Source of the DNA: Parundibacterium terreum
GTDB taxonomy: Bacteria > Pseudomonadota > Gammaproteobacteria > Burkholderiales > Burkholderiaceae_D
Length of the DNA: 64,000 bases
Assembly: GCF_014636315.1 (NCBI RefSeq)
Contig: NZ_BMED01000003.1
Location: 124,001-188,000, forward strand
Reading direction: 5' to 3'
Shown: positions 37,161 to 45,702 of the stretch, in pieces
How the letters are laid out: the number at the start of each line of letters is the position of its first letter
Position numbering within the stretch: the first letter of the stretch is position 1
Position numbers and translations under genes: made by a program
The notes under the pieces: generated by a model
Database searches by the model: none
What the model saw: the letters and a program-made list of their open reading frames with translations, nothing else
What the model was told of the DNA's origin: nothing

Positions 37161-37226
37161 TCATAAAGCAGGCATCTATTCCTGCTATGCGTATAGTTGC
37201 GATACCTTGGATTGTAGGAGAGAAAG

Positions 37227-38141
37227 ATGGACTATTTCACCGCAGTTAAAACCTTTACGCGAGTGGTAGAGACGGGCAGTTTTGCCAAGGCAGCGGATTC
37301 GCTGGAAGTTCCCCGGAACATGGTGACGAAATTGGTCCAAAGCCTGGAGGCACATCTTCGCGTCAAGCTATTGAATCGAACGACGCGCCGTGTGTCGATG
37401 ACCAATGACGGGGCAGCTTATTACGAACGCATGTCTCGTCTGATGGAGGAATGGCTGGAAGTCGAGTCGGATCTGGCCAGTGCGCAGTCTAATCCCAGGG
37501 GAAGATTGAGGGTGGATATGGGGGCGACTCTGGCATCGTTTCTGGTTATTCCTGCACTCGCGTCATTTCACGCACGCTATCCCGATCTGCAATTGGATAT
37601 AGGCGTTAGCGATCGCCCGGTTGACCTGATCAGTGATCGCATAGATTGCGTGGTGCGGGCAGGAAAAGTGACCGACCCGTCATTGATTGCCCGCCATATC
37701 GGCGACCTGCCTTTCGTGACATGTGCGGCACCGGGCTATATGAAGGGGCGCGAATTTCCAGAACATCCTGCGGATCTGGAGCGTGGCCATACCTTGATAC
37801 GCTATTTTTTTGCAGGCTCCGGCCGGCAATCGCCCGTAGTGCTGAACTTCGGCGATGAGCAAGCCACCTTGCGCGGCCGGCATTTTGTTTCCGTTAACGA
37901 CACCAACGCATTGCTTGCTGCCGGCCTCGCAGAATTGGGTATTCTTCACCTTCCTGCATTCGCAGCCCAATCGCATATTGAAGCGGGCCGCCTGGTTTCC
38001 CTATTGGATAATTGGACGGCCGAACCCGTTCCGATTTCCATCGTCTACTCGGCCAACCGGCATCTCAGCAGCCGCGTACGCGTATTTGTCGACTGGATGG
38101 TTGAGCTCTTCAAGTCAAACGCTTACGCCATCATAAGATAA
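37227..38141 (+). CDS. LysR family transcriptional regulator
   Basis: 304 aa; AGGAGA 8-13 nt before ATG. HTH at 1-60 (MDYFTAVKTFTRVVETGSFAKAADSLEVPRNMVTKLVQSLE) and an effector domain of the CrgA/DsdC-like group (LRVDMGATLASFLVIPALASFHARYPDLQLDIGVSDRPVDLI). This LysR subgroup often controls nearby reductase or quinone-stress genes. A sequence in its promoter is repeated in front of the quinone oxidoreductase gene at 41247, pointing to that cluster as a target. Confidence 0.92.
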   Translation: MDYFTAVKTFTRVVETGSFAKAADSLEVPRNMVTKLVQSLEAHLRVKLLNRTTRRVSMTNDGAAYYERMSRLMEEWLEVESDLASAQSNPRGRLRVDMGATLASFLVIPALASFHARYPDLQLDIGVSDRPVDLISDRIDCVVRAGKVTDPSLIARHIGDLPFVTCAAPGYMKGREFPEHPADLERGHTLIRYFFAGSGRQSPVVLNFGDEQATLRGRHFVSVNDTNALLAAGLAELGILHLPAFAAQSHIEAGRLVSLLDNWTAEPVPISIVYSANRHLSSRVRVFVDWMVELFKSNAYAIIR

Positions 38142-38165
38142 AGCGCCTCTGGCTGGATGCTGGAT

Positions 38166-39056
38166 TCAATGCTGCTTCAGCTTGCTGACAAACCAGCGTC
38201 CTGCCGGTCCCGGCGGTGCATCCTTGCGATGTATCGCATGCATAGAGAATGCCACGCCAACCGTGGGGCTGGCCTCGATTTCGATTTCAACCAGATCCCC
38301 GCGCTGTATATCCTCTTCCACCATATGCCGTGGCATGTGGCCCCATCCCAATCCGGCGCGCAAGAAAGCATGCTTTGCGCCCAGATCGGCCAGCCGCCAG
38401 ATCTGTGATGACACGACGCCGAAGTTGCGGCCTTCCGTCAGGGTAGAGCGATCCGTGAGCACCAACTGCACGTGCTCTATTGCTGTTGAGCGCAGGATCG
38501 CGCCGCGAACCGCGGCCAAAGGATGCTGAGGCGCAACCACGGTGACGGCAGGAACGCTCAGCAAGTGTTCTGACCCGCACTCATCCGGCACATCAGGCAA
38601 TGAGCCTATGACGCCTATGCGGCAACGGCCATCCAGCACCGGTTGCACAACGGCTCCCAGCGCCTCTACATACAGGCGCAACGGGGTAGTCGGAAAAGCC
38701 GCATGAAAAGCGCGCACTGCTTCGGTCAAACGGGCAATCGGAAACATCACATCGACAGCAACTGCCAGTTCCGGCTCCAATCCTTCTGCCAGCGTGCGGG
38801 CCTTGGCCTTGAAGGCATCCATGCTGCCGGCCGCCATCCTGGCATCTGCCAGCAAGGCGCGGCCAGCCTCGGTCAATTGGGGATAGCGGCCGGTCCGTTC
38901 GAATAGGGCAAAACCGACTTGCTGCTCCAGATTTGCCAGCGTATGACTCACTACCGACTGCGCCCGGCGCAATTTGCGGCCTGCTGCAGAGAAGCTGCCT
39001 TCATCGGCTGCGGCAATAAAAGTACGCAGTTGATCCATTGACATCGCATCTAACAT
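38166..39056 (-). CDS. LysR family transcriptional regulator, divergent from pirin
   Basis: 296 aa from ATG 39056 (AGGAGAG just upstream on the minus strand); MSMDQL at 39044 is an internal alternative. HTH: MDQLRTFIAAADEGSFSAAGRKLRRAQSVVSHTLANLEQ; effector domain from about 95. Converges with the LysR gene at 37227 (24 bp between stops) and diverges from pirin-DoxX with a 149-bp shared control region, so control of pirin-doxX is likely. Confidence 0.92.
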   Translation of the reverse strand: MLDAMSMDQLRTFIAAADEGSFSAAGRKLRRAQSVVSHTLANLEQQVGFALFERTGRYPQLTEAGRALLADARMAAGSMDAFKAKARTLAEGLEPELAVAVDVMFPIARLTEAVRAFHAAFPTTPLRLYVEALGAVVQPVLDGRCRIGVIGSLPDVPDECGSEHLLSVPAVTVVAPQHPLAAVRGAILRSTAIEHVQLVLTDRSTLTEGRNFGVVSSQIWRLADLGAKHAFLRAGLGWGHMPRHMVEEDIQRGDLVEIEIEASPTVGVAFSMHAIHRKDAPPGPAGRWFVSKLKQH

Positions 39057-39205
39057 ATATCTCTCCTATGGATACATACCATCTAAATATATAGGCTTTT
39101 ACGATAACTGACTAGAGCCTATTATTCGCTCATCAGCTTCACAGCACGAACCACGGTGGAGCCGGACAGGAATATTTGCAGCAATTAAGACAACAGGAGA
39201 ATCGA

Positions 39206-40060
39206 ATGAACGTCATATCCGAAAGCGCTACAGCAACCGTTGCAAGCTTGCCAAAACGAAAAATTTTATATCGCACCAAAGGCAAGACCCATGGCGGGAT
39301 TACTCGCCTGGTTAGCCCTTCCGATATGGGCGAGTTGATCAAACCGTTCGTATTCCTTGACTTGTTCAAGCTCAAGTCGAGTGGTCCGAGCATGGGCATG
39401 CATCCGCACTCCGGCATTGCAACAATCACCGTCATTCTTTCCGGAAATCTGGAGTATCGGGAAACTACCGGCCGCCAAGGAACGCTACCGGTCGGCGGTG
39501 TGGAATGGATGAGCGCCGGCGGTGGTGTTTGGCACGGTGGAAACGCCGGCGACGCAGGCCAGGTGGAGGGATTTCAATTGTGGATCGCTCTGCCGGAAGC
39601 GGATGAAAACATCCCGGCACACAGCCATTACATGGCGCCGGAAGAAGTGGAGTCGGAAGGCCCTGCACGCGTCATTCTTGGCTCTTACGGCAGTGCGAAA
39701 AGCAAAATCCGCACAAGTGCATCGATCAATTATTTGCATGTGCAATTGCGCGACGGCGAGCATTGGCGGTATCAACCACCGGCAGAGCATACCGTCGGCT
39801 GGGTATCTAACAGCAGCGGCAAATTGCATGTTGCGGGTGCAGTGCTGGACAAAGATGTCGCCATCTTTGAAGAGTCCAATACTGCGCTGGAGTTTGTGGC
39901 TGAGGGGGATACCGAGTTCGTCATCGGCTCCGCTGTCAAACATCCGCATGAACTGGTCATGGGGTATTACTCGGTGCACACCAGCAGGCAAGCCCTGAAC
40001 CAGGGCGAGGCAGAAATTCAGCGCATCGGCGCGCAATTTAGAGCAGCCGGCCAACTGTGA
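39206..40060 (+). CDS. Pirin family protein
   Basis: 284 aa from ATG 39206 with CAGGAGA in front. Bicupin pirin: N-terminal domain with MGMHPHSGIATITVILSGNLEYRE (metal-binding His pair) and GGVEWMSAGGGVWHGG, C-terminal cupin ending in HELVMGYYSVHTS. Pirins are iron proteins; several bacterial ones act as quercetinases or redox sensors. Adjacent to a DoxX gene, a pairing often seen under LysR control. Confidence 0.92.
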   Translation: MNVISESATATVASLPKRKILYRTKGKTHGGITRLVSPSDMGELIKPFVFLDLFKLKSSGPSMGMHPHSGIATITVILSGNLEYRETTGRQGTLPVGGVEWMSAGGGVWHGGNAGDAGQVEGFQLWIALPEADENIPAHSHYMAPEEVESEGPARVILGSYGSAKSKIRTSASINYLHVQLRDGEHWRYQPPAEHTVGWVSNSSGKLHVAGAVLDKDVAIFEESNTALEFVAEGDTEFVIGSAVKHPHELVMGYYSVHTSRQALNQGEAEIQRIGAQFRAAGQL

Positions 40061-40166
40061 TTTTTACAGTGATGCCGTCGGCCCGGCGGCATCACTGTCA
40101 AGCAAAATCAGGGCATGTTTCTTATTTAAATTTTACTTTAATTTTATTTCAAACTTAGGAGCTATC

Positions 40167-40586
40167 ATGACAAACACATTTAAAACACCAACCTCGATCC
40201 CAGTTATCGGCCGCCTGCTGATGTCGTTTATTTTCTTATTGAGCGGCGTAGGCAAACTCGCTGCGCCGACTATGACCATAGGCTACATCGCAGCGATGGG
40301 CTTGCCGTTCGCAACACTGGGATTCATCCTGGCAGTCGTTACCGAAATCGGTGGTGGCCTGTTGCTGGCACTGGGTTATAAAACCCGCTTGACAGCATTG
40401 GTACTGGCAATCTTCTCGGTTGTTACCGGCCTTGTTTTTCACCATGCATTTGGTGACCAGAATCAAATGATTCATTTCCTGAAAAATCTGGCGATGGCGG
40501 GCGGCCTGTTGCAAGTGGTAGCGTTTGGTGCAGGCGCCTTCAGCCTCGATGCTCGCAGCCCGAAACTGGCAGCGCAGGCAGCGTAA
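40167..40586 (+). CDS. DoxX family membrane protein
   Basis: 139 aa with four predicted membrane segments. IGRLLMSFIFLLSGVGKLAAP and LALGYKTRLTALVLAIFSV, then FHHAFGDQNQMIHFLKNLAMAGGLLQV are typical DoxX marks. DoxX proteins take part in quinone-linked or thiol redox work in the membrane; the precise role here is unknown. It follows pirin by 106 bp with AGGAG before its ATG. Confidence 0.92.
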   Translation: MTNTFKTPTSIPVIGRLLMSFIFLLSGVGKLAAPTMTIGYIAAMGLPFATLGFILAVVTEIGGGLLLALGYKTRLTALVLAIFSVVTGLVFHHAFGDQNQMIHFLKNLAMAGGLLQVVAFGAGAFSLDARSPKLAAQAA

Positions 40587-40606
40587 CTCCCGGCATTACG
40601 AAAAAT

Positions 40607-40628
40607 CCCCGGCCGTCCTCGGCCGGGG
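40607..40628 (-). terminator. GC-rich hairpin after doxX
   Basis: 9-bp stem CCCCGGCCG / CGGCCGGGG, loop TCCT. The T-run lies on the minus-strand side (AAAAAT upstream on the plus strand), so it is better as a minus-strand terminator than as the end of doxX. Confidence 0.5.
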
Positions 40629-40757
40629 AAAATCGTTTGTAGTGCAATACCGCTCTTTGTATTTATGTTTTAATCAAACAAGCAGCCTGCTGGTTATTTT
40701 TGCTATCAATTCGTCGACTGTTCTTGTAAAAAGTTTGAGCTGAGTTAATTTCAGAAC

Positions 40758-40925
40758 TCACTCCCCGTCGATACCTCCCTCTGGTGCACGAGCTACTTTC
40801 AAAAGAGGCGTGGATTCACAAATTATTCCACAGCCCCACGTCACTCTCGTCGCCACGACCCACTTATCCTCGATGAGCCAGGCGGCAATTTCTGCCCCAA
40901 GGTGTTTAAGCATTGCTGAGCACAT
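40758..40925 (-). CDS. Possible small protein, 55 aa, unknown
   Basis: Open from ATG 40925 to TGA 40758 on the minus strand, preceded by an in-frame stop. The product begins MCSAMLKHLGAEIAAWLIED and ends APEGGIDGE; composition is protein-like (amphipathic AAWLIEDKWVVATRV) but I know no family and the Shine-Dalgarno is weak. It may be a decayed remnant. Confidence 0.25.
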   Translation of the reverse strand: MCSAMLKHLGAEIAAWLIEDKWVVATRVTWGCGIICESTPLLKVARAPEGGIDGE

Positions 40926-41079
40926 TTAGTCTCGAATCCTCTCAAAAAATTGTTCTTGCTGCTCCCCAGTGGTCCTGGAAGAGGCAAGCAATGAACTCTC
41001 CGCTATAGAGCGGTGGCCTCCCGTCTCAGAGATTTTCTCGCTTATCTGCCGATCAATTGATGTCAGTTAATACCCCACA

Positions 41080-41092
41080 ATTATCATCAATA
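41080..41092. promoter_or_regulatory. 13-bp motif shared with the LysR promoter
   Basis: ATTATCATCAATA, identical to part of the palindrome at 37141-37160 (opposite strand). Located 155 bp before the quinone oxidoreductase start and flanked by the CCACAATT/AATTGTGG inverted pair. Confidence 0.45.
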
Positions 41093-41246
41093 TGGGAATT
41101 ATGAAGCATCGAATGCATCATTTATCACCAATTGTGGCGACTATATACTGGGTTCATCAAAGCTTGAAAGCGAGGCAAATTGCTTCGCTGGCCTGATACG
41201 AAACCAGGATTTGAGCCTGGCTTCGTCCTACTTTCAAGGAACAGTC

Positions 41247-42224
41247 ATGACTCAACATCGTGTTCGCATCTATGAACAAGGCGCTCCCAGTGCGCTACGG
41301 TATGAATCCCTTCCTGCGCCGATTGGCGCGCCCGGATCCGGCGAGGTCCGTTTGCGCCATGATGCGGTCGGCCTGAATTTTGTGGACACCATGTTCCGCA
41401 ACGGTACTTTCGATGTACGCCTTCCGTTTGATATGGGCATTGAAGGAGCAGGCGTTGTGGAAGCGGTTGGCGCTGATGTGGAGAACGTCAAAGTCGGCGA
41501 TCGCGTCGCTTACTTTTTTTCTTTCGGCGCGTATTCCGACGTCAGGCTGATCGCTGCCGATGTCCTGATCAAACTTCCAGAATACATTTCTACGCGTGTA
41601 GCTGCTGCCTTGGTGACCAAAGGCCTCACGGCGTGGATGCTGCTGAAACGGGTTCATGTCGTGCAGCCAGGCGAATACGTGCTGGTTCAAGGGGCTGCCG
41701 GCGGTGTTGGCTCCCTGCTCGCGGCTTGGGCGAAAGCACGCGGTGCGATTGTCATCGCCGGAGTCGGTTCTCCCTCCAAGCTTGCCAGCGTGAAAAAAGG
41801 CGGGATAGAACATGTGCTGCTCAATAGCGATCCGGAATTCGGGCAGAAGGTCGCTGCCATCACCCAGGGCCAAGGGGTGCATGTCGCTTACGAGTTCGTC
41901 GGCAAGTCCACATTCAGGCAGTCGGTTTCCGCTTTGCGGGATGGCGGCACCATGGCGCACGTGGGCAGCGCCTCCGGTGCGCCGGCACCGATCGACATGC
42001 TTCCAATCACCGCACGCTCCATCCGTTATGTGCAGCCCAGCACATCGCAATATGTCAATGACAGGAACAGCCTGGAAGCGGCAAGCGGCGAATTGTTCGA
42101 GGCTTACCGCGACAAGGTATTTGGCGAAGTGCAGGCCACAGCTTATGCATTGGCCGAAGTAGCGCAGGCGCATGAGGATCTGGCCGCGCGCCGCATTACC
42201 GGGTCAGCCATCCTGATTCCCTGA
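41247..42224 (+). CDS. Quinone oxidoreductase-like zinc-independent medium-chain dehydrogenase
   Basis: 325 aa from ATG 41247 (AAGGA in front). QOR family: GVGLNFVDTMFRNGTFDVRLPFDMGIEGAGVVEAVG type N-terminal, NADPH-binding VLVQGAAGGVGSLLAAWAK (about 145-165), no structural-zinc cysteine cluster. Related to NADPH:quinone reductase QorA, which reduces quinones by one electron or alkenals. First gene of a six-gene set all on the plus strand with short gaps. Confidence 0.92.
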   Translation: MTQHRVRIYEQGAPSALRYESLPAPIGAPGSGEVRLRHDAVGLNFVDTMFRNGTFDVRLPFDMGIEGAGVVEAVGADVENVKVGDRVAYFFSFGAYSDVRLIAADVLIKLPEYISTRVAAALVTKGLTAWMLLKRVHVVQPGEYVLVQGAAGGVGSLLAAWAKARGAIVIAGVGSPSKLASVKKGGIEHVLLNSDPEFGQKVAAITQGQGVHVAYEFVGKSTFRQSVSALRDGGTMAHVGSASGAPAPIDMLPITARSIRYVQPSTSQYVNDRNSLEAASGELFEAYRDKVFGEVQATAYALAEVAQAHEDLAARRITGSAILIP

Positions 42225-42298
42225 CTGCAATCAGGTCTGTTCACCTGTCATCCCCTCTTTTAAAACACGCACACATTGATCGAATACAAGGAATCCAA

Positions 42299-42934
42299 AT
42301 GAAAAACCCATCCATCTCCGCAAATAGCAACAATCTGCATGTAGGCATCATAGGCGCGGGCGCCATCGGCCAGGCATTCGCCAAGCAACTGATCAAGGCC
42401 GGCATCTCGGTCACACTCAGCAATAGCCGCGGGCCGGAGTCACTGGCCGGCATCGTAAAAGAATTGGGACCGAAAGCGCGCGCCGGTAGCGTCTCCGAGG
42501 CTGCCGAGGCCGACATCGTTCTTCTCAGTGTCAACTGGGCTCATTTACCTTCAGCCGTTGCGAATCTTCCCTCCTGGGACGGACGCATCGTAATCGATGC
42601 CACTAACCCCGTGCTGCTGCCGGGCTACCGTCTGGCCGAACTGGGAGGCCGCAATTCCAGCCAGGTCGTCAGCGACCTATTGCCGGGCGCTCGTCTGGTA
42701 AAGGCATTCAACACCTTGCTGGCTGCAGTATTGGCAAGCGACCCGGCGCAAGACGGCGGCAAGCGGGTGGTCTTCATGTCCGGCGACGACGCCGCTGCGA
42801 AAGACATAGTCGGCCAACTGATTGACCGCCTTGGTTTTGCGCGGATCGACCTGGGCGGACTTGAGATAGGTGGAAAACTGCAGCAATTCCCTGGCGGTCC
42901 TTTGCCCGCCGTGAATCTGATCAAACTTGGCTGA
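42299..42934 (+). CDS. F420-dependent NADP reductase-like Rossmann protein
   Basis: 211 aa. HVGIIGAGAIGQAFAKQLIKAG is a dinucleotide-binding start; SNSRGPESL, DIVLLSVNW, VIDATNP and LVKAFNTL match the NADPH-dependent F420 reductase (NPR/FNO)-like family. Proteobacteria lack bulk F420, so these relatives probably use another redox partner or are NADP-dependent reductases of unknown substrate. Second gene of the redox cluster. Confidence 0.88.
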   Translation: MKNPSISANSNNLHVGIIGAGAIGQAFAKQLIKAGISVTLSNSRGPESLAGIVKELGPKARAGSVSEAAEADIVLLSVNWAHLPSAVANLPSWDGRIVIDATNPVLLPGYRLAELGGRNSSQVVSDLLPGARLVKAFNTLLAAVLASDPAQDGGKRVVFMSGDDAAAKDIVGQLIDRLGFARIDLGGLEIGGKLQQFPGGPLPAVNLIKLG

Positions 42935-43012
42935 TCGCTGGGAATCGTAGCACCGCCGGCGCGCCGCGTCGGCGAAAAATGCAATTCAATTTTTGACTAT
43001 TGGAGAATGAAC

Positions 43013-43447
43013 ATGAATAACGCTATTACAGAAGCTGCAAAAGCTGTCATCCGCCGCAACACCGAGGAGGTTCAGGGCGGCGGTAATTTCGCCCTGTTCG
43101 ACGAATTGTTCGCCGACGACTTCCTTGACCATACGCCGCAACCTAACTGTACTCCCGACAAAGCCGGCGCCCGTGCCCTGTATCAAGTGCTGCGGACAGC
43201 TTTTCCCGACTTTCACGCGACTATCCATTGGCAAACAGGAGATGGCGACCGGGTTACGACCTATAAGACCTATCACGGCACTCACCGTGGCGAGTTCCTG
43301 GGCGTGGCGCCGACTGGCCGCAAGATCCATTTCGAAACCGTCGATGTGATGCGCGTGCAAGATGGAAGGATCACCGAACACTGGGGCGTCGCAAACCTGT
43401 TTTCCCTGATGCAGCAGCTGGGTGGCGATTTCGCGGCATCTAAATAA
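43013..43447 (+). CDS. SnoaL-like ester cyclase family protein (first copy)
   Basis: 144 aa from ATG 43013, preferred over 43007 because TGGAG is 7 nt in front. SnoaL/NTF2-like fold: LFDELFADDFLDHTPQP, FPDFHATIHWQTGDGDRVTTYKTYHGTHRGEFLGVAPTG and ITEHWGVAN. The family covers polyketide cyclases and many small hydrolase/isomerase-like proteins with unknown substrates. A paralog closes the cluster at 45122. The SDR gene follows after 11 bp. Confidence 0.88.
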   Translation: MNNAITEAAKAVIRRNTEEVQGGGNFALFDELFADDFLDHTPQPNCTPDKAGARALYQVLRTAFPDFHATIHWQTGDGDRVTTYKTYHGTHRGEFLGVAPTGRKIHFETVDVMRVQDGRITEHWGVANLFSLMQQLGGDFAASK

Positions 43448-43458
43448 GGAGACGCATC

Positions 43459-44232
43459 ATGTCGGAAGAATTCAAAGGAAAGGTCGTACTTGTCAGCGGT
43501 GCCGGATCGGGCATAGGCCGGGAGGCGGCGCTACTATTTGCAAGGCAAGGTGCAATGGTGTTTGGGGCCGATTTGAGTGAAAAGGGACTGAGCGAGACGC
43601 AGGAATTGGCGCGGGAAGCCGCTGGAACAATTCAAGCTGCTCTCGTAGACGTTTCCAAGGAAACCGAAGTGGCTGCGCTGATCAAGCGCATAGACCAGGA
43701 AGCGGGCCGCCTGGATGCCGCATTTAACAATGCGGGTATTACAGGCGGAACCTTCCGGCTTGAGGATTATCCGACGGATGACTTTGACCGCGTATTGAGC
43801 GTCAACTTGCGCAGTGTGTTCCTTGCCATGAAATACGAATTGCCCTTGCTCAAGCGTAGTGGCGGCGGGACGATTGTCAACACGGCTTCTGTTGCCGCTC
43901 TGACCGGCCCTGGAGGTATGAGTGCGTATGCCGCATCCAAACACGGTGTGCAGGGGCTGACTCGCGTCGCTGCGATGGAAAATGCAGCACAAAATATCCG
44001 CATCAACGCCATTGCGCCAGGATGGACCGAAACGCCGATGGTGATTGCCAATAGCGCACAAAACCCGGCCTTCGCAGAACTCGCCCGCAAGGCTATCCCT
44101 GCCAAGCGGGGTGGACAGCCCTCTGAAATAGCGGCAGCCGCGGTGTGGCTCAGCTCGCCGCAATCCAGCTATGTCTTTGGCCAGATGCTGGTGGTTGACG
44201 GCGGCATGACCATAGGCGGGTTCGAGTTTTAA
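43459..44232 (+). CDS. SDR family oxidoreductase (first copy)
   Basis: 257 aa. Classical short-chain dehydrogenase: VLVSGAGSGIGREAALLFARQG (cofactor GxxxGxG), FNNAGITGG, catalytic SAYAASKHG (YxxxK) and the end SYVFGQMLVVDGGMT. NAD(P)H-dependent, substrate unknown. GGAG-type Shine-Dalgarno (AAGGAGACGCATC) precedes ATG. Lies in tight order with the SnoaL genes. Confidence 0.93.
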   Translation: MSEEFKGKVVLVSGAGSGIGREAALLFARQGAMVFGADLSEKGLSETQELAREAAGTIQAALVDVSKETEVAALIKRIDQEAGRLDAAFNNAGITGGTFRLEDYPTDDFDRVLSVNLRSVFLAMKYELPLLKRSGGGTIVNTASVAALTGPGGMSAYAASKHGVQGLTRVAAMENAAQNIRINAIAPGWTETPMVIANSAQNPAFAELARKAIPAKRGGQPSEIAAAAVWLSSPQSSYVFGQMLVVDGGMTIGGFEF

Positions 44233-44298
44233 TCGATGCACTTGGCGCCGGGAGCACGGTATCCAATTGCCTGATGAACAATTTAAAAGGAAATCAAA

Positions 44299-45069
44299 AT
44301 GAGTAATCTTTTAAAAGAAAAAGTCGTTATTGTTACCGGCGCCGCCAGCGGGATTGGCCGTGCTATTGCCATCCAGGCCGCGCGTCATGGCGCCAAAGCA
44401 GTGCTCGTTTCCGATGTCACCGAGCTACCCCGTGAAGGCGGCACTCAGACGACGGCGGAAATTGAAGCACTAGGTGTGGAGGCCCGCTTCGTTCGCACCG
44501 ACGTCAGCAAGTATGCTGAGGTGGATGCCCTGGTGGACACCGCTGCAGAATTCGGCGGTGTTGATGTGATGGTGGCCAATGCAGGAATTAGCTTGCATGA
44601 AGACGGCGCAGATGTCGCCGAAGATCAATACCGCCGGCTGATGGCAGTCAATCTGGACGGCGTACTGTTCAGCGCACAAGCTGCCGCGCGGCAGATGAAG
44701 GCGAACGCCAAGTCCGGCAGCATCGTTCTGATGGCCAGCATGGGTGGCATCGTTGGCGCCGGCATGACAGTCGCCTACTCTACCAGTAAGGGCGGGGTCG
44801 TATTGATGGCCAAGGCGCTTGCCGATGCCCTAGGGCCGGACGGTATCCGGGTCAACTCTGTGGCACCGGGTACGATAGACACGCATCTGCTGCGCACCGC
44901 ACCCGGCATTTCGGAGGCGGCGGAAGGATTTCGTCAGCGCACCCCGCTACGCCGACTGGGCAAGCCTTCGGAAATCGGAGATGCGGTGGTCTGGCTAGGT
45001 TCGGATATGTCCAGTTATGTCACCGGCATATCGCTGCTGGTGGATGGCGGATTGCTGTCTGTGATATGA
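44299..45069 (+). CDS. SDR family oxidoreductase (second copy)
   Basis: 256 aa. VIVTGAASGIGRAIAIQAARHG, VANAGISLHEDGADV, YSTSKGGVVLMAKALADALG and YVTGISLLVDGG show an intact classical SDR; it is clearly diverged from the SDR encoded 66 bp upstream (different NAG-loop and substrate segments), so it is likely to act on another step rather than being a plain backup copy. AAAGGA precedes ATG. Confidence 0.93.
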   Translation: MSNLLKEKVVIVTGAASGIGRAIAIQAARHGAKAVLVSDVTELPREGGTQTTAEIEALGVEARFVRTDVSKYAEVDALVDTAAEFGGVDVMVANAGISLHEDGADVAEDQYRRLMAVNLDGVLFSAQAAARQMKANAKSGSIVLMASMGGIVGAGMTVAYSTSKGGVVLMAKALADALGPDGIRVNSVAPGTIDTHLLRTAPGISEAAEGFRQRTPLRRLGKPSEIGDAVVWLGSDMSSYVTGISLLVDGGLLSVI

Positions 45070-45121
45070 ATTTTCTACATACCTGCGCCGAAAATTCGAT
45101 CGATAAGTCTGGAGAGTCAGC

Positions 45122-45634
45122 ATGCTTGAATATCCCTCAGGCGACACAGCGAAAGCGCTAGTTCGGCGCAGCATTCACGAGTTGTTGAATGAGGGGGAAT
45201 TTGCTTCCTTCAATGAACTGTTTGCGCCGGACTTTATCGATCACACGCCGCAAGGCGACTTTGTGGATGATCAGAAACCGGGCGATAGGAAAGCAATACG
45301 AGCATGGTACCAAAGCCTGCGCCATGCCTTTCCTGATTTGCGCGTAGAAGTACATTGGCAGCTGGAAATCGCGGCCATGGTTACAACATATTCTAGGTTT
45401 CAAGGAACGCACTTGGGAGTTTTCCTTGGAGTAGAAGCGACAGACAAGAGATTGCGTTTTGACAGCGTTGACGTGATACGAGTCCAGGACCACAAAATAA
45501 AAGAGCATTGGGGGCTGGTCAACCTTCACTCTTTGGGAAAACAGTTGACCGTAAATATTTCGACGAGACGTCACAGGAAAGCCTATGCTGATCTGGTGCG
45601 AGATTCGCTGATTAAAGAAATAATCGGAGGATGA
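45122..45634 (+). CDS. SnoaL-like ester cyclase family protein (second copy)
   Basis: 170 aa. Same NTF2-like layout as the protein at 43013: FNELFAPDFIDHTPQGDF, FPDLRVEVHWQLE, GTHLGVFLGVEAT and IKEHWGLVNLHSL, but with a longer basic C terminus (STRRHRKAYADLVRDSLIKEI). GGAGAG Shine-Dalgarno in front. Last gene of the six-gene cluster; a hairpin follows. Confidence 0.88.
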   Translation: MLEYPSGDTAKALVRRSIHELLNEGEFASFNELFAPDFIDHTPQGDFVDDQKPGDRKAIRAWYQSLRHAFPDLRVEVHWQLEIAAMVTTYSRFQGTHLGVFLGVEATDKRLRFDSVDVIRVQDHKIKEHWGLVNLHSLGKQLTVNISTRRHRKAYADLVRDSLIKEIIGG

Positions 45635-45682
45635 TCGGAGGGAGAAAAATCCTTGGGGATTCTAGCCTTGTTGAGCTTGAGG

Positions 45683-45699
45683 TCGGGGCGCAGCCCCGA
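45683..45699. terminator. Hairpin between convergent genes
   Basis: TCGGGGC-GCA-GCCCCGA. It separates the redox cluster from the convergent 539-aa gene and may end both; T-runs are poor. Confidence 0.5.
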
Positions 45700-45702
45700 T
45701 CT

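Larger units (their letters stand above)
36591..37226. other. 636-bp gap with terminator and a LysR-type palindrome
   Basis: No convincing gene on either strand; a 70-codon minus-strand frame near 36952-37164 has no recognisable protein. It holds a terminator (36871) and an AT-rich palindrome (37141), the likely control site of the LysR gene. Confidence 0.55.
40587..41246. other. 660-bp gap with hairpin, possible small ORF and control sites
   Basis: Contains a GC hairpin at 40607, a possible 55-aa minus-strand ORF at 40758-40925, and close to the quinone oxidoreductase gene the shared 13-mer at 41080 and an inverted pair CCACAATT (41075-41082) / AATTGTGG (41130-41137). No long gene. Confidence 0.5.

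Noticed and set aside
36952-37164. 70-codon minus-strand frame ahead of the LysR gene
   Set aside because: No domain, no Shine-Dalgarno, overlaps the palindromic control site.
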